A stretch of 64,000 nucleotides of DNA from Brachybacterium squillarum M-6-3 (lineage in GTDB: Bacteria > Actinomycetota > Actinomycetes > Actinomycetales > Dermabacteraceae), in contig NZ_AGBX01000006.1 of the NCBI RefSeq assembly GCF_000225825.1, positions 124,001 to 188,000 of the forward strand, read 5' to 3'. A model generated the notes under the pieces. The model ran no database searches, was not told where the DNA came from, and worked only from the letters and a program-made list of their open reading frames with translations. Below are positions 42,921-55,915 of this stretch, one piece after another; position 1 is the stretch's first letter, and the number at the start of each line of letters is the position of its first letter. The translations under genes were made by a program, and so were the position numbers.

Positions 42921-43517
42921 GTGAATCAGCTCTCCCGGCTCTCCGATCGGGTGCGCAGCGCCGCCGCGACCGTCCGCGAGGATGTCGCGGCGGCGCGACG
43001 TCGCGACCCGGCCTCCACCGACGCCCTCACGATGGCGCTGACCTCGCCCGGCCTGCACGCCATCTGGGTGCATCGCGTGGCCCACGAGATGTGGAGCCGC
43101 GGCGTCCGCACGCCCGCCGTGGTGCTCGCCCAGGGCGCCCGCTCGGTGACCGGGGTGGAGATCCATCCCGGGGCCACCATCGGCCGCCGCTTCTTCATCG
43201 ACCACGGCATGGGCGTCGTGATCGGGGAGACCGCCGAGGTGGGGGACGACGTGATGCTCTACCACGGGGTCACCCTGGGCGGCCGCTCGATGGAGCGCAC
43301 CAAGCGTCACCCGACCGTCGAGGACGGCGTGGTGATCGGGGCCGGGGCCCGCGTGATCGGCCCCGTGGTGCTCGGCGAGGGCGCCCAGATCGGCGCCAAC
43401 GCGGTGGTGGTGCGGGACGTGCCCGCGCAGGCCACCGCCGTCGGGGTGCCGGCGACGATCCGCAGCGGCGCCGCCCATCCGGAGGAGCCGCAGATGGACC
43501 CCGCGATCTACATCTGA
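42921..43517 (+). CDS. cysE: Serine O-acetyltransferase
   Basis: A 198-residue short form of SAT. The N-terminal helical part is brief (residues 1-60). The left-handed beta helix carries hexapeptide repeats: GVEIHPGATIGRRFFIDHGM, VVIGETAEVGDDVMLYHGVT and VIGAGARVIGPVVLGEGAQI. The catalytic His/Asp are in the FIDHGMG region, and the C-terminus ends in Ile (PAIYI), as needed to dock in CysK. It acetylates serine, the first committed step of cysteine synthesis. It starts at GTG 42921, 7 nt after cysK. Confidence 0.95.
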   Translation: MNQLSRLSDRVRSAAATVREDVAAARRRDPASTDALTMALTSPGLHAIWVHRVAHEMWSRGVRTPAVVLAQGARSVTGVEIHPGATIGRRFFIDHGMGVVIGETAEVGDDVMLYHGVTLGGRSMERTKRHPTVEDGVVIGAGARVIGPVVLGEGAQIGANAVVVRDVPAQATAVGVPATIRSGAAHPEEPQMDPAIYI

Positions 43518-43545
43518 GGGCCCGTGTCCGAGCGGAGGCGCCGGC

Positions 43546-44337
43546 TCAGCCGCCGAAGGGGTCCAGGAACGAGGACTCCCCGCCGCCGTTGACCGCGCGC
43601 TCCCAGGCGGGCAGTACCTCGTGGGCGTCCGCGGCGATCACGTGGTCGTAGATCGACCGGAGCCGCGGGTCCAGCGGCGGGTCCACGTCGATCAGCACCG
43701 TCGTGGCGTCGTGCTCCTTGGCCAGTGGCACCAGCTGCGCGGCGGGGAAGACCACCCCGGAGGTGCCGACGGCGACCATCAGGTCCGCGCCGCGTGCCAG
43801 TCGCATCCCCAGCTCCAGGTCCTCCTCGGGCAGCGCCTCCTCGAACAGCACCACGTCGGGTCGGGTGGGCTCGCCGCAGCGGGGGCAGTGCCCGGGCACG
43901 CCGTGGTCCTCGGCGCGGTCGCCGTCCCCGGGGGTGATGGGGGCCCTCCAGTCGCAGCGCGGATTCATGCACACGGCCCGCAGGGCGCTGCCGTGCAGCT
44001 CGGCGACGACCTCGCTGCCGGCCGATTGGTGCAGGCCGTCGATGTTCTGGGTGATGACCGGGGCGCCCATGCGGGCGATCGCCCGGTGCCCCGGGGTGGG
44101 GCCGTGCGCCACGGCCACGGACATCATCCCGCCCCAGGTGCTCCACAGGTCCGGCAGGGAGCCGGGCAGGGCGCTCGCGTGCATCGCCCGCTCCAGCTCC
44201 GGGCGCAGCGCCCAGATCCCCTCGGGGCCGCGGAAGGTGCCCAGGCCCGTGCGCGCGCTGAGCCCGGCCCCGGTGAGCACCACCATGCGCTCGTGCCCGG
44301 GACCGGGCACGAAGGCGCCGGAGGGGATCGGGCTCAC
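43546..44337 (-). CDS. NAD-dependent protein deacylase (Sir2 family)
   Basis: A 263-residue sirtuin. [20 protein letters not shown] is the NAD-binding start. [20 protein letters not shown] holds the TQNID motif, and AELHGS the catalytic His. Zinc Cys pairs are visible in [10 protein letters not shown] and HCPRCGEP, then VVLFEEALP and [15 protein letters not shown]. The enzyme removes acetyl or other acyl groups from lysine using NAD. Its GTG start overlaps the stop of the aldo-keto reductase gene (GTGA at 44337-44334), so it is the second gene of a two-gene operon. Confidence 0.9.
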   Translation of the reverse strand: MSPIPSGAFVPGPGHERMVVLTGAGLSARTGLGTFRGPEGIWALRPELERAMHASALPGSLPDLWSTWGGMMSVAVAHGPTPGHRAIARMGAPVITQNIDGLHQSAGSEVVAELHGSALRAVCMNPRCDWRAPITPGDGDRAEDHGVPGHCPRCGEPTRPDVVLFEEALPEEDLELGMRLARGADLMVAVGTSGVVFPAAQLVPLAKEHDATTVLIDVDPPLDPRLRSIYDHVIAADAHEVLPAWERAVNGGGESSFLDPFGG

Positions 44338-45179
44338 CACTCCTCGTGCTCGCGGGAGTCCCAGGCGGCGTCCTCCCCGAGGTCGAGGGAGCCCAGCAGC
44401 GCCAGGTCCTCCTGATCCAGGGTGATCGCGTCCAGGGTCGCGTTGTCGCGGCGCCGCTGCGGGTCCGAGGAACGGGGGATCACCACCACGTCCTGGTCCA
44501 CCGCCCACTTCAGGGAGATCTGGGTGGGGGAGACGCCGTGCTTCTCCGCGACCTTCTGCAGGGCGAACTGGGAGGCGAGGCCCTCGCGGCCGCCGAGGGG
44601 ACCCCAGCCCTCGGTGACGATGCCGTGCTCGCGGTGGAAGGCCAGCGCCGACTGCCGGGGCAGGGCGGGGGAGAGCTGGATCTGGTTCACCTCGGGCCAC
44701 ACACCGGTGGCCTCGACCAGCTCCTCGATCTGCTCGGGCCGGAAGTTGGAGACGCCGATGTGCGCGGCCAGGCCCTCCGTCTTCAGCTCCACCAGGGTGC
44801 GCCAGGTGTCCACCGCCAGTCCCCGGGAGGGGTTCGGCCAGTGGATCAGCACCAGGCCCGCGCTCTCCAGGCCCAGGCGGCGCAGCGACTCGGTCAGGCC
44901 GGTCCGAGCGGCCTCGCGGCCCTGGTCGCCGCCGGCGATCTTGGTGGTGACGATCAGCTCGGAGGGGTCCACGCCGCTGACCCGGACGGCCTCGCCGACG
45001 GTCGCCTCGTTGCCGTACTGCGCGGCGGTGTCCAGCAGGCGGTAGCCGTCCTCGATGGCGCCGGCGATCTTCTCCACCCCGTCGGGCCCCTGGAACTTCA
45101 CGGTGCCGAAGCCGATCAGCGGGAAGGGGGTGCCGTCGGCGAGGGCGGTGTGCGGGATGGTCAGCTGCGGGGCGGACAT
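44334..45179 (-). CDS. Aldo/keto reductase
   Basis: A 281-residue TIM-barrel oxidoreductase. [20 protein letters not shown] and [20 protein letters not shown] carry catalytic Asp and Tyr (DTAAQY). [16 protein letters not shown] carries the Lys, VLIHWPNP the His, and [15 protein letters not shown] the NADPH-binding loop. It reduces aldehydes or ketones such as 2,5-diketogluconate-type substrates with NADPH; the natural substrate is unknown. CCAGGAGG lies before the ATG. Its stop overlaps the sirtuin start. Confidence 0.9.
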   Translation of the reverse strand: MSAPQLTIPHTALADGTPFPLIGFGTVKFQGPDGVEKIAGAIEDGYRLLDTAAQYGNEATVGEAVRVSGVDPSELIVTTKIAGGDQGREAARTGLTESLRRLGLESAGLVLIHWPNPSRGLAVDTWRTLVELKTEGLAAHIGVSNFRPEQIEELVEATGVWPEVNQIQLSPALPRQSALAFHREHGIVTEGWGPLGGREGLASQFALQKVAEKHGVSPTQISLKWAVDQDVVVIPRSSDPQRRRDNATLDAITLDQEDLALLGSLDLGEDAAWDSREHEEW

Positions 45180-45408
45180 GGGGCCTCCTGGGGTGCGGGT
45201 CGACGTCGCGCGGATGCCTCCAGGCTAGACCCGTGCGCCCGCCCCGTGACGGGACGGCCCCGCGGGCCGGCACGCCGCTGGCCCGTACCGACCTGTGCCG
45301 GCATGCACGCACGCCCGTCCCGCCCGGATCGCCCGGGGGCCGGACATGCCCCGGTTCTCGGCGACCCTGCTGGTAGCGTGCGCGCACCGACCCGCGAGGA
45401 GATCCGCC

Positions 45409-46647
45409 ATGGACGCCACCACCGCCCCGCCGCTCGGGGTGCCCGACGAGATCTCCCCGCTGCGGCAGGTGCTCGTGCACACCCCCGGCCGGGAGCTCGA
45501 GCGCCTCACCCCCGACACCCGGGAGCGGCTGCTGTTCGACGAGGTGCTGTGGCGCGACCGCGCCTGCGAGCAGCACGAGCAGTTCATCGCCCTGATGGAG
45601 GGGGAGGGCGTGCAGGTGCTGCGCCTGACGGACCTGCTCACCGACCTGGTGGAGATACCCGAGCAGCGCGAGCAGCTGCTGGGGGAGACCCTGCACCCGG
45701 AGATCCTCGGCGACATCGCCGCGCAGGACCTGCGCCAGGCCCTCGCCCAGCTCGACGCCGCCGCCCTGGTGGAGGTGCTGGTCTCCGGCATCACCGTCTC
45801 CGAGCTGCGCGGCCTCGGCCTCGAGCCCCGCTCCATCGCCCTGCAGCTCGCCGGCGGCGACGAGCTGGTGCTGGACCCCCTGCCCAACCACCTGTTCACC
45901 CGCGACCCCTCCGCCTGGATCGGCGACAGCGTCTCGGTGAGCCCCATGCGCCACGCCGCCCGTCGTCGCGAGAGCCTCCACCTGGAGGCGATCTACCGCG
46001 AGCACCCCCTGTTCACCGGGTCCCGTGCGCCCCGCCGGGTGATCGCCCCGCCGCGGGGCCGGGGCAGTCTCGCGACCGTCGAGGGCGGTGACGTGATGAT
46101 GCTGTCCCCGCGCACCCTGGCCGTCGGCCTGTCCGAGCGCACCAGCGCCGTCGGCGTCGAGCACCTCGCCGCCGGGCTGCTGGAGGACGGCACCGTGGAC
46201 CGGGTGATCGCGATCGCCCTGCCCCACCAGCGCGCCATGATGCACCTGGACACCGTCACCACCGTCGTCGACCAGGAGTCGATGCTGCGCTACGGGCCGC
46301 TGGGCGGGCTGGAGACCTACGAGATCCGACGTCACGAGGGCCGCCTGGTCTCCCGCGCCCGCGGCCCCGAGGAGCTGGACACGGTGCTCGCCGGCGGCCT
46401 CGGCGTGGACGCCCTGCGCGTGCTCACCCCGCCGCTGGACGCCTACTCGGCGGCGCGGGAGCAGTGGGACGACGGCTGCAACGTGCTGGCCCTGGCGCCC
46501 GGGAAGGTCGTCGCCTACGAGCGGGCGCACGCCACCAACGACTACCTGCGCTCGCAGGGCGTGGAGGTGCTGGAGCTGGTGGGCGACGAGCTGGGACGCG
46601 GCCGCGGCGGTCCGCGCTGCATGAGCTGCCCCGTCTCCCGCGGCTGA
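45409..46647 (+). CDS. arcA: Arginine deiminase
   Basis: A 412-residue amidinotransferase-fold enzyme. [20 protein letters not shown] is followed by [17 protein letters not shown] and [14 protein letters not shown] (FTRD). The Asp/Glu site is [13 protein letters not shown], the His motif is [12 protein letters not shown], and the nucleophilic Cys is in [14 protein letters not shown] at the C-terminus. It converts arginine to citrulline and ammonia. GAGGAG lies 8 nt before the ATG, with a TAGCGT -10 near 45374. No arcB, arcC or arcD follows, so the rest of the pathway is elsewhere or absent. Confidence 0.95.
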   Translation: MDATTAPPLGVPDEISPLRQVLVHTPGRELERLTPDTRERLLFDEVLWRDRACEQHEQFIALMEGEGVQVLRLTDLLTDLVEIPEQREQLLGETLHPEILGDIAAQDLRQALAQLDAAALVEVLVSGITVSELRGLGLEPRSIALQLAGGDELVLDPLPNHLFTRDPSAWIGDSVSVSPMRHAARRRESLHLEAIYREHPLFTGSRAPRRVIAPPRGRGSLATVEGGDVMMLSPRTLAVGLSERTSAVGVEHLAAGLLEDGTVDRVIAIALPHQRAMMHLDTVTTVVDQESMLRYGPLGGLETYEIRRHEGRLVSRARGPEELDTVLAGGLGVDALRVLTPPLDAYSAAREQWDDGCNVLALAPGKVVAYERAHATNDYLRSQGVEVLELVGDELGRGRGGPRCMSCPVSRG

Positions 46648-46672
46648 GCGGCGGACCCGCGCGGCGGGCCGG

Positions 46673-47245
46673 TCAGGTCTGCTGCGGCGGCGGCGGGTCC
46701 GAGGGCGACTGCACCGGGCCGTCCCGGCTGGGCAGCGGATCGGCCAGCGATCGCTCCATCAGCAGCTGCTGGGTACCGAACTCCTCCAGCCCCTTGCGCA
46801 CGGTGAAGCCGAGCCGGCGCAGCAGCACCACGCTGCGCTTGTTGCGGGTCTGGGTGACGGCGATGACGTGGCCGTCCTCCAGGGTCTCCTGAGCCCAGCC
46901 CAGCACCGCCAGGCAGGCCTCCGCGGCGAAGCCCTGGCCGGTGCACTCGGGCAGCAGCGCGTAGGACAGCTCCAGCTCCCCGCGGTCGTAGTCCAGCGTG
47001 ATCGAGCCGATCATGGTGTCGTCCTCGCGGCGCGCCAGCACCCAGCGTCCCCAGCTCAGCCCGAGCGGGGACAGTTCCAGCGCCTGCCTGGAGGCGTAGT
47101 CCACGGCGCCGCCGAGGTACTCACGGGTGACGGGATCCGTCATCAGCCGGATCATGGTGGACCGATCCGCGTCGCCGGGCTCACGGATCGCGAGGCGGGC
47201 GCTGGTCAGGCGCACCGGCCACTGGGTCGTCCCTTCGCTCGTCAC
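46673..47245 (-). CDS. GNAT acetyltransferase, RimJ/RimL type
   Basis: A 190-residue protein. VRLTSARLAIREPGDADRST is the typical RimJ/RimL N-terminus. GELELSYALLPECTGQGFAA and EACLAVLGWAQETLE hold the acetyl-CoA motif (Q-G-F-A-A), and VIAVTQTRNKRSVVLLRRLG with FTVRKG is the C-terminal strand. The substrate is unknown. GTG 47245 is placed 6 nt after TACCGT (47257-47252), a leaderless pattern. It is convergent with arcA (25 bp gap) and divergent from gcvT. Confidence 0.82.
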   Translation of the reverse strand: MTSEGTTQWPVRLTSARLAIREPGDADRSTMIRLMTDPVTREYLGGAVDYASRQALELSPLGLSWGRWVLARREDDTMIGSITLDYDRGELELSYALLPECTGQGFAAEACLAVLGWAQETLEDGHVIAVTQTRNKRSVVLLRRLGFTVRKGLEEFGTQQLLMERSLADPLPSRDGPVQSPSDPPPPQQT

Positions 47246-47513
47246 CCCTCCACGGTACAAGCCGCAGCCGGTCGGACCGGACCATCGGTCCTGCCGTTCG
47301 GTCGGCCCGGCGCCCGCTCCGCCGTCCCACCGGGAACCGCTCGCCGCCCCGCCCGGCCGCTCCTGTCCGCTCTGTCCGGTTCCCCGTCCGGCGTCGCCGG
47401 GTCGACCCACACGGACGGCCCCGCCGCGTCCGGTGTCCACGATCCGGGCGGTACAGTGAGGGAGCGCCCCCGACGACGTCGGCGCACCACGCCCCTCTCC
47501 CCGAAGGAGCCCC

Positions 47514-48647
47514 ATGCCCGCGACGGAGCCGCGCCGCACCGAGCTCGACGCCTTCCACGAGTCCCTGGGAGCCACCTTCACCGACTTCGCCGGATGGCGG
47601 ATGCCGGTGCGCTACGCCTCCGACCTCGCCGAGCACGCCGCCGTGCGCTCCTCGGCCGGCCTGTTCGACCTCAGCCACATGGGCGAGATCCACCTGCGCG
47701 GCCCGCAGGCCGCGGACTCCCTCGACCACGCGCTCGCCGGTCGCCTCTCCGCGATCGCCGTGGGCCGCGCCAAGTACACGCTGCTGCTGAGCGAGCAGGG
47801 CACCGTGCTCGACGACCTCATCGTCTACCGCCTCGCCGAGGACCACTTCCTGGTGGTCGCCAACGCCGCCAACGTCGCCGTGGACCGCGAGGCCCTGACC
47901 GCCCGCGCCGTCGGCTTCGACGTCGAGGTCGCCGACGAATCCGCGGACACCGCCCTGCTGGCCGTGCAGGGCCCCGCCTCCGAGGCGATCCTGCGCGACC
48001 TGCTCACCGATGCGGGCGGCACGATCGCGGGCGTCGCAGCCGAGGACCTCACCGCGCTCGGCTACTACCGGGTGCTGCAGGGCTCCTACGAGGAGGCCGA
48101 GCTGCTGGTGGCCCGCACCGGTTACACCGGGGAGGACGGCTTCGAGCTGTACCTGCCCGCCGACCGTGCCGAGTCCCTGGCCCGACGGCTGCTCGCCGTC
48201 GGCGGGGAGCGCCTGGTGCCCTGCGGCCTCGCCTGCCGCGACACCCTGCGCCTGGAGGCGGGCATGCCGCTGTACGGCCACGAGCTCTCCCGGGACCTCT
48301 ACCCCGTCCAGGCCGGGCTGGGGAAGGTCGTCGCCCTGCGCACCAAGGGCGACTTCGTCGGCCGCGCCGGCGTCGAGTCCGCCCCCACCGAGGGCCTGCC
48401 CGTGCTGGTGGGCCTCGCTGCCGAGGGCCGCCGCGCCGCCCGCGCCGGCGCCGAGGTCCGCACCACCGGCGGCGAGACGATCGGCGCGATCACCTCCGGC
48501 GCGCTGTCCCCGACCCTCGGCCACCCCATCGCGATGGCCCTCATCCACCCCGAGCACACCGCCGAGGGCACCGCCCTCGTGGTCGACGTGCGTGGCAAGG
48601 ACCTCCCGGTCCGCGTCGTCCCCCTGCCGTTCTACACCCGTCACTGA
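47514..48647 (+). CDS. gcvT: Glycine cleavage system aminomethyltransferase (T protein)
   Basis: A 377-residue protein. [20 protein letters not shown] and [16 protein letters not shown] open the folate-binding barrel. [18 protein letters not shown] and [20 protein letters not shown] follow; the C-terminal domain ends [14 protein letters not shown]. It transfers the methylene group to tetrahydrofolate. CGAAGGAG precedes the ATG, and a TACAGT -10 is at 47452-47457. First gene of gcvT-gcvH-gcvP; the L protein gene is not here. I see no glycine riboswitch in the leader. Confidence 0.96.
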   Translation: MPATEPRRTELDAFHESLGATFTDFAGWRMPVRYASDLAEHAAVRSSAGLFDLSHMGEIHLRGPQAADSLDHALAGRLSAIAVGRAKYTLLLSEQGTVLDDLIVYRLAEDHFLVVANAANVAVDREALTARAVGFDVEVADESADTALLAVQGPASEAILRDLLTDAGGTIAGVAAEDLTALGYYRVLQGSYEEAELLVARTGYTGEDGFELYLPADRAESLARRLLAVGGERLVPCGLACRDTLRLEAGMPLYGHELSRDLYPVQAGLGKVVALRTKGDFVGRAGVESAPTEGLPVLVGLAAEGRRAARAGAEVRTTGGETIGAITSGALSPTLGHPIAMALIHPEHTAEGTALVVDVRGKDLPVRVVPLPFYTRH

Positions 48648-48678
48648 GCACCCGCTCCCGCACCAGGAAGGCACCGTC

Positions 48679-49050
48679 ATGTCCGACGAGCTCCGCTACA
48701 GCAAGGACCACGAGTGGGTCCGCCTCGACGCCGACGGCCACGCCGTGATCGGCGTGACCGACTTCGCCGCCGGACAGCTCGGCGACGTCGTCTACGTGGA
48801 CCTGCCCGCCGCCGGGGACGAGATCTCCGCCGGCTCCGAGATGGGCGAGATCGAGTCCACCAAGTCCGTCTCCGACCTGTTCTCCCCGATCGACGGCACC
48901 GTCCTCGAGGTCAACCAGGCCGTCGTCGACGCCCCCGAGCTGGTCAACTCCGCCCCCTTCGGCGAGGGCTGGCTGATCAAGGCGTCCTTCGACGCCCTCC
49001 CGGACGACCTGCTGAGCGCCGAGGAGTACGCGGCGCTGACCGCCTCCTGA
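48679..49050 (+). CDS. gcvH: Glycine cleavage system lipoyl carrier (H protein)
   Basis: A 123-residue protein. [20 protein letters not shown] and [19 protein letters not shown] lead to the lipoylation site [19 protein letters not shown], with Lys at about residue 65. The C-terminus has [10 protein letters not shown]. It shuttles the aminomethyl group on lipoyl-lysine between P, T and L proteins. It lies 31 nt after gcvT and 16 nt before gcvP. Confidence 0.96.
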   Translation: MSDELRYSKDHEWVRLDADGHAVIGVTDFAAGQLGDVVYVDLPAAGDEISAGSEMGEIESTKSVSDLFSPIDGTVLEVNQAVVDAPELVNSAPFGEGWLIKASFDALPDDLLSAEEYAALTAS

Positions 49051-49066
49051 CCCCGAGAGGAACCGC

Positions 49067-52009
<2,943 letters not shown>

Positions 52010-52047
52010 TCCGCCCGGAACCTCCGCACGACTGTGAACTGCTGTGA

Positions 52048-52071
52048 CGCCCCGGTCGAGAGGCCGGGGCG
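52048..52071 (+). terminator. Terminator of gcv operon
   Basis: CGCCCCGG (52048-52055) pairs with CCGGGGCG (52064-52071), 8 pairs and an 8-nt loop, 39 nt after the gcvP stop. Confidence 0.5.
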
Positions 52072-52078
52072 GCGCCGT

Positions 52079-52084
52079 TAGCCT
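52079..52084 (+). promoter_or_regulatory. -10 box (TAGCCT) of leaderless MetE-like gene
   Basis: TAGCCT lies 7 nt before ATG 52092 and only 7 nt after the gcv terminator stem. No Shine-Dalgarno is present. Confidence 0.45.
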
Positions 52085-52091
52085 CGACGGC

Positions 52092-53309
52092 ATGACCACC
52101 TCCAGGATCCTCACCAGCCACGCCGGTTCCCTGCCCCGCACCCCGGAGCTGATCGCCGCCAACGCCGCCCGCCCCGTCGGCGAGGACGGCCTGACCCCCG
52201 AGCCCACCGCCGAGTTCCGCGAGGTGCTCGCCCAGGCCGTGCGCGACGTCGTCGCGAAGCAGCACGAGATCGGCATCGCGGTCCCCAACGACGGCGAGTA
52301 CGGGCACCTGATGGGCTCCGCCGTGAACTACGGCTCCTGGTGGTCCTACATCTTCGACCGCGTCAGCGGCCTCGCGCTGACCGGCGACGACCACTTGAAC
52401 GGCGAGCCCGTGCGCTCCGGGCCCGGGAACGTCCGCCTGACCACCTTCCCCGACCGCCGCGACTGGACGATCTTCGCCGAGGCCTACCAGGACCCCAGCT
52501 CCGGCATCACGGTGGGCTCCCAGCCCACCTTCCCGGCCGCGATCGGCCCCATCGCCTACTCCGAGACCGGTCGTGAGCTTGTCGGCCAGGACATCAGCAA
52601 CTTCCGGGCCGCCCTGGACGCCGCCGGCTACGACAGCGGCTACCTGGCCGCGCTGTCCCCGGGCTCCGGCAGCCGCATCGTCGACGACCACTACGGCGAC
52701 GAGGACGCCTTCCTGGACGCCTGGGTGGAGGTGATGCGCCCCGAGTACGAGGCGATCGCCGCCGCCGGGCTCACCGTGCAGGTCGACGACCCCTCCATCG
52801 CCGAGAACTTCGACCAGATCAATCCCGAGCCCAGCATCGAGGACTACCTGGCCTTCACCCGCAAGCGGGTCGACGCCGTGAACCGGGCCCTGGTGAACGT
52901 GCCCACCGAGCAGACCCGCTTCCACCTCTGCTGGGGCTCCTGGCACGGACCCCACACCACCGACATCGAGTTCCGCCACCTCGCCCCGCTGCTGCTGGAG
53001 ATCGACGCCCGCTACTACAGCTTCGAGGCCGCCAACGTGCGCCACGAGCACGAGTGGACCGTCTGGGAGGACCTCGCGCTGCCGGAGGACAAGGTGCTGG
53101 TGCCCGGCATCGTCTCCCACGCCACCAACGTCGTCGAGCACCCCGAGCTGGTCGCCCAGCGCCTGGAGCGCTTCGCCCGCCTGGTCGGCCCCGAGCGCGT
53201 GATCGGCTCCACCGACTGCGGCCTGGGCGGGCGCATCCACCCGCAGATCGCCTGGGCCAAGCTCGCCTCCCTGGTGCAGGGCGCCGAGATCGCCTCCGCC
53301 CGGCTCTGA
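52092..53309 (+). CDS. Cobalamin-independent methionine synthase-like protein (MetE C-terminal family)
   Basis: A 405-residue protein. ILTSHAGSLPRTPELIAANA is the signature opening of the single-domain MetE-like group, with SHAGSLPR. IGIAVPNDGEYGHLMGSAVN, FHLCWGSWHGPHTTDI and the C-terminal zinc region RVIGSTDCGLGGRIHPQIAW follow. Full MetE is about 750 residues; this family keeps only the catalytic barrel. Members are annotated as 5-methyltetrahydropteroyltriglutamate-homocysteine methyltransferases, but some may use other methyl donors or thiol substrates. It is monocistronic with a leaderless-type promoter. Confidence 0.82.
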   Translation: MTTSRILTSHAGSLPRTPELIAANAARPVGEDGLTPEPTAEFREVLAQAVRDVVAKQHEIGIAVPNDGEYGHLMGSAVNYGSWWSYIFDRVSGLALTGDDHLNGEPVRSGPGNVRLTTFPDRRDWTIFAEAYQDPSSGITVGSQPTFPAAIGPIAYSETGRELVGQDISNFRAALDAAGYDSGYLAALSPGSGSRIVDDHYGDEDAFLDAWVEVMRPEYEAIAAAGLTVQVDDPSIAENFDQINPEPSIEDYLAFTRKRVDAVNRALVNVPTEQTRFHLCWGSWHGPHTTDIEFRHLAPLLLEIDARYYSFEAANVRHEHEWTVWEDLALPEDKVLVPGIVSHATNVVEHPELVAQRLERFARLVGPERVIGSTDCGLGGRIHPQIAWAKLASLVQGAEIASARL

Positions 53310-53453
53310 CCCCTCCGCCCCCCCCGACCGCCCCTGCCCCTGGACCCGCCCGGGCGCGGGGGCGCCGTCGTTCACCGGGGCGTCGGGGAGCCGGCGCGGA
53401 GCCGTCACGCCGCCGCCGGGGCCAGGACACCGGCGCCGCCCAGGCTGGGGTGC

Positions 53454-54602
53454 GTGAGGATCCTCGCCGTCGCCGAATCGTTCCTGCCGCACATGAACGG
53501 GGTCACCAACTCGGTGCTCCGCACCGTCGAGCACTTCGCGGCCACCGGCGAAGAGGTGGAGATCATCGCCCCGCAGTGGCCCCGCGCCGAGAAGCACTGG
53601 CGCACCCCCACCGGGCACCGCATCCCCGTGCACCGCATCGCCTCAGTGCCGCTGGCCGGGTACCCCGAGGTGCGGGTCGCCGCCACCAGCGCCGCCGCCC
53701 TGCACCGCCGGATCCGCGAGATCGCCCCCGAGGTGATCCACCTGGCCTCGCCCACCGTGCTCGGCGGCCGCGCCGCCGTGGCGGCCCAGCGTGCCGGGGT
53801 GCCCACCGTCGCCGTCTACCAGACCGACATCCCCGGCTACACCGCGAAGTACGGCATGTCCTTCCTGGAGGCCGCCTCCTGGCAGCTGCTGCGGGACGTG
53901 CACAACCGCGCCCGGCTCACCCTCGCCCCCTCCACCGCCACCCGGGACCAGCTCCACGCGCACGGCGTGGAACGGGTGAAGCTGTGGCGCCGCGGCGTGG
54001 ACACCTCCCGGTTCTCCCCCTCGCTGCGCAGCGAGCGGCTGCGGGAGCGGCTGGCCGAGCCGGGGGAGCGGATCGACATGTGCATGGGGCGGCTCGCGGC
54101 CGAGAAGCAGGTCGAAGACCTGCGGGTGCTGCACGACATGCCCGGCACGCGCCTGGTGATCGTCGGGGAGGGCCCCGAACGGGAGGTCCTGCGCCGCCGG
54201 ATGCCGCGGGCCCGCTTCACCGGCTTCCGCGGCGGGAAGGATCTCGCCGTCCACCTCGCCAGCGCCGACCTCTTCGTCCACCCCGGCGAGCTGGAGACCT
54301 TCGGGCAGACCATCCAGGAGGCGATGGCCTCCGGCCTGCCGGTGATCGCACCCCGCCGCGGCGGCCCCGTCGACCTGGTGGACCCCTCCCGCACCGGCTG
54401 GCTCTACACCCCCGGCATGCTCGACGAGCTGCGGGAGGCCGCCGTGGACCTGCTGTTCGACGACGCCAAACGGGAGGCCTTCGGCCGCGCCGCCACCGCC
54501 GCCGTGGAGCGCCGCACCTGGCCCGTGCTCGCCGAGCAGCTGCGCGGGCACTACCGCAGCGCCCTCGCCGCGCACGCCGCCACGGGAGCCGCGGCCCGCT
54601 GA
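53454..54602 (+). CDS. GT4 glycosyltransferase, alpha-mannosyltransferase (MgtA/PimB-like)
   Basis: A 382-residue GT-B enzyme. RILAVAESFLPHMNGVTNSV LRTVEHF has the NGV loop of GDP-mannose-dependent enzymes. VIHLASPTVLGGRAAVAAQR, AVYQTDIPGYTAKYGMSFLE and the donor-site ELETFGQTIQEAMASGLPVI (E-x7-E) follow. The closest described relatives are GDP-mannose-dependent alpha-mannosyltransferases MgtA/PimB' of corynebacteria that build lipomannan-type glycolipids. It starts at GTG 53454; no clear ribosome-binding site is seen. It is monocistronic. Confidence 0.82.
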   Translation: MRILAVAESFLPHMNGVTNSVLRTVEHFAATGEEVEIIAPQWPRAEKHWRTPTGHRIPVHRIASVPLAGYPEVRVAATSAAALHRRIREIAPEVIHLASPTVLGGRAAVAAQRAGVPTVAVYQTDIPGYTAKYGMSFLEAASWQLLRDVHNRARLTLAPSTATRDQLHAHGVERVKLWRRGVDTSRFSPSLRSERLRERLAEPGERIDMCMGRLAAEKQVEDLRVLHDMPGTRLVIVGEGPEREVLRRRMPRARFTGFRGGKDLAVHLASADLFVHPGELETFGQTIQEAMASGLPVIAPRRGGPVDLVDPSRTGWLYTPGMLDELREAAVDLLFDDAKREAFGRAATAAVERRTWPVLAEQLRGHYRSALAAHAATGAAAR

Positions 54603-54750
54603 GCTCCTGCGTGGCGGGACCTCTCCGTGACGGGACGTCTCCGTGACGGGGCGCCGTCACATTCGGCCACGAACCTCGCCCCCGGATGCGTCCGTGCCGT
54701 GGACTGTGCCCGTCGCCGATCGGCGGCGGACCAGCTCGCGGAAAGGACCA

Positions 54751-55512
54751 CTCATGGCGCAGCGCACCACCACCCGTCGCCCGCTCATCGGCGTCACCGC
54801 AGGGGTCGGCCGCATGATGACCGGCGCCTGGGAGGGCCACGCCGCCGTCACCCTCACCGAGCACTACGTGCGCGCCGTCCGCGCCGCCGGGGCCCGCCCC
54901 GTGATCATCGCCCCGCAGGACGCGTGGAGCGAGGAGGAGATCGCCGAGCTCGACGGGATCGTGCTCACCGGCGGCACCGACCTCGACCCCGCCGCCTGGG
55001 GCGGCGAGGCGCTGCCCACCGACATGACCCCCGACCCCGATCGCGACGCCTTCGAGACCGCCCTGTACCGCGCCGCCCGGAGCGCCGGCGTGCCCGTGCT
55101 CGGCATCTGCCGCGGCCTGCAGATCATCACGATCGCCGAGGGCGGCGCCCTGCACCGTCACCTGCCCGCGGACGTCCCCGCCCACCCGACCACCGGCCTC
55201 GCCCCGGTCACGGTCGAGGCGGAGATCGACGCCGACAGCGACACCGCCCTCGCGCTCGGCATCCGCGCCGAGGTCACCGCCTTCCACCACCAGGGCGTCG
55301 CCGCCGTCGCCGGGGACCTGCGGGTCGTCGCCCGCCACGCCAGCGGGCTGCCGCTCGCCGTCGAGGCCACCTCCGGCTCCCCGGTGATCGCGGTGCAGTG
55401 GCACCCCGAGCTGGAGGGCTCCGACCCCGGAGAGGGCCTGTTCGGAGCCCTCCTCCGGGTGATCGCCCAGGGCGAGGCGGTCTCCGCCCGCTCCGCCGCT
55501 GGTCTAGGATGA
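54751..55512 (+). CDS. Class I glutamine amidotransferase-like hydrolase (PuuD type)
   Basis: A 253-residue protein. RRPLIGVTAGVGRMMTGAWE is followed by IAELDGIVLTGGTDLDPAAW and the nucleophile elbow VPVLGICRGLQIITIAEGG, Cys at about residue 119. VTAFHHQGVAAVAGDLRVVA and IAVQWHPELEG give the catalytic His-Glu. This matches gamma-glutamyl-gamma-aminobutyrate hydrolase (PuuD) and related peptidase C26 proteins, which cut gamma-glutamyl amides. GGAAAGGACC lies 8 nt before ATG 54751. No other putrescine-pathway genes adjoin. Confidence 0.85.
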   Translation, partial: LMAQRTTTRRPLIGVTAGVGRMMTGAWEGHAAVTLTEHYVRAVRAAGARPVIIAPQDAWSEEEIAELDGIVLTGGTDLDPAAWGGEALPTDMTPDPDRDAFETALYRAARSAGVPVLGICRGLQIITIAEGGALHRHLPADVPAHPTTGLAPVTVEAEIDADSDTALALGIRAEVTAFHHQGVAAVAGDLRVVARHASGLPLAVEATSGSPVIAVQWHPELEGSDPGEGLFGALLRVIAQGEAVSARSAAGLG

Positions 55513-55604
55513 GGGACGTCAGTCGTCACCCGGCCGCGCCCTGAGGTCCGTCCCCAGGCATCCCGCGGCCGCACGCACCCGGCACGAGCGGAGGAACCAC
55601 CCCC

Positions 55605-55835
55605 ATGAGCAGCGACCCCACCGGCATCCCCGCCGAGAAGCGCGAGAAGGCCGCCACCAGCGAGGGCAACAGCCTGGTCGTCTCCGTGGTGCTGTTCGCC
55701 CTGCTGTTCGTCCTGTTCTGCGCGGGCCTGTACGTGATGAGCCTGTTCACCACCGTCACCTTCCTGGTGGGTCTCGGCATGGTGCTGCTGGCCCTCTACC
55801 TCACCTTCGACACGGTGCCGCGCCTGCTCACCTGA
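55605..55835 (+). CDS. Small two-helix membrane protein (76 residues)
   Basis: Residues 1-22 are hydrophilic (SSDPTGIPAEKREKAA). Two hydrophobic helices follow: LVVSVVLFALLFVLFCAGLY and VTFLVGLGMVLLALYLTF. CGGAGGAACC precedes the ATG. The family is unrecognised, but the clear ribosome-binding site and following strong terminator support a real gene. Confidence 0.75.
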   Translation: MSSDPTGIPAEKREKAATSEGNSLVVSVVLFALLFVLFCAGLYVMSLFTTVTFLVGLGMVLLALYLTFDTVPRLLT

Positions 55836-55852
55836 GCGGCCCCACCGACGAC

Positions 55853-55889
55853 ACGGAGCCCGGCACCCCTCGTGGGTGCCGGGCTCCGT
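55853..55889. terminator. Strong bidirectional terminator
   Basis: ACGGAGCCCGGCACCC (55853-55868) pairs perfectly with GGGTGCCGGGCTCCGT (55874-55889): 16 pairs and a 5-nt loop. It lies between the small membrane protein gene and the convergent deoD, and can serve both. Confidence 0.75.
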
Positions 55890-55915
55890 CGTGTCCGGGG
55901 GAGGTCAGCAGGTGC

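Noticed and set aside
43546-46530. Minus-strand frame of about 990 codons running from within arcA through the aldo-keto reductase region into the sirtuin
   Set aside because: Only the last 264 codons encode a real protein (Sir2). The rest is antisense or out-of-frame sequence.
47258-47513. Possible glycine riboswitch before gcvT
   Set aside because: I could not find the conserved glycine aptamer core or a tandem layout; only a short leader after TACAGT is supported.
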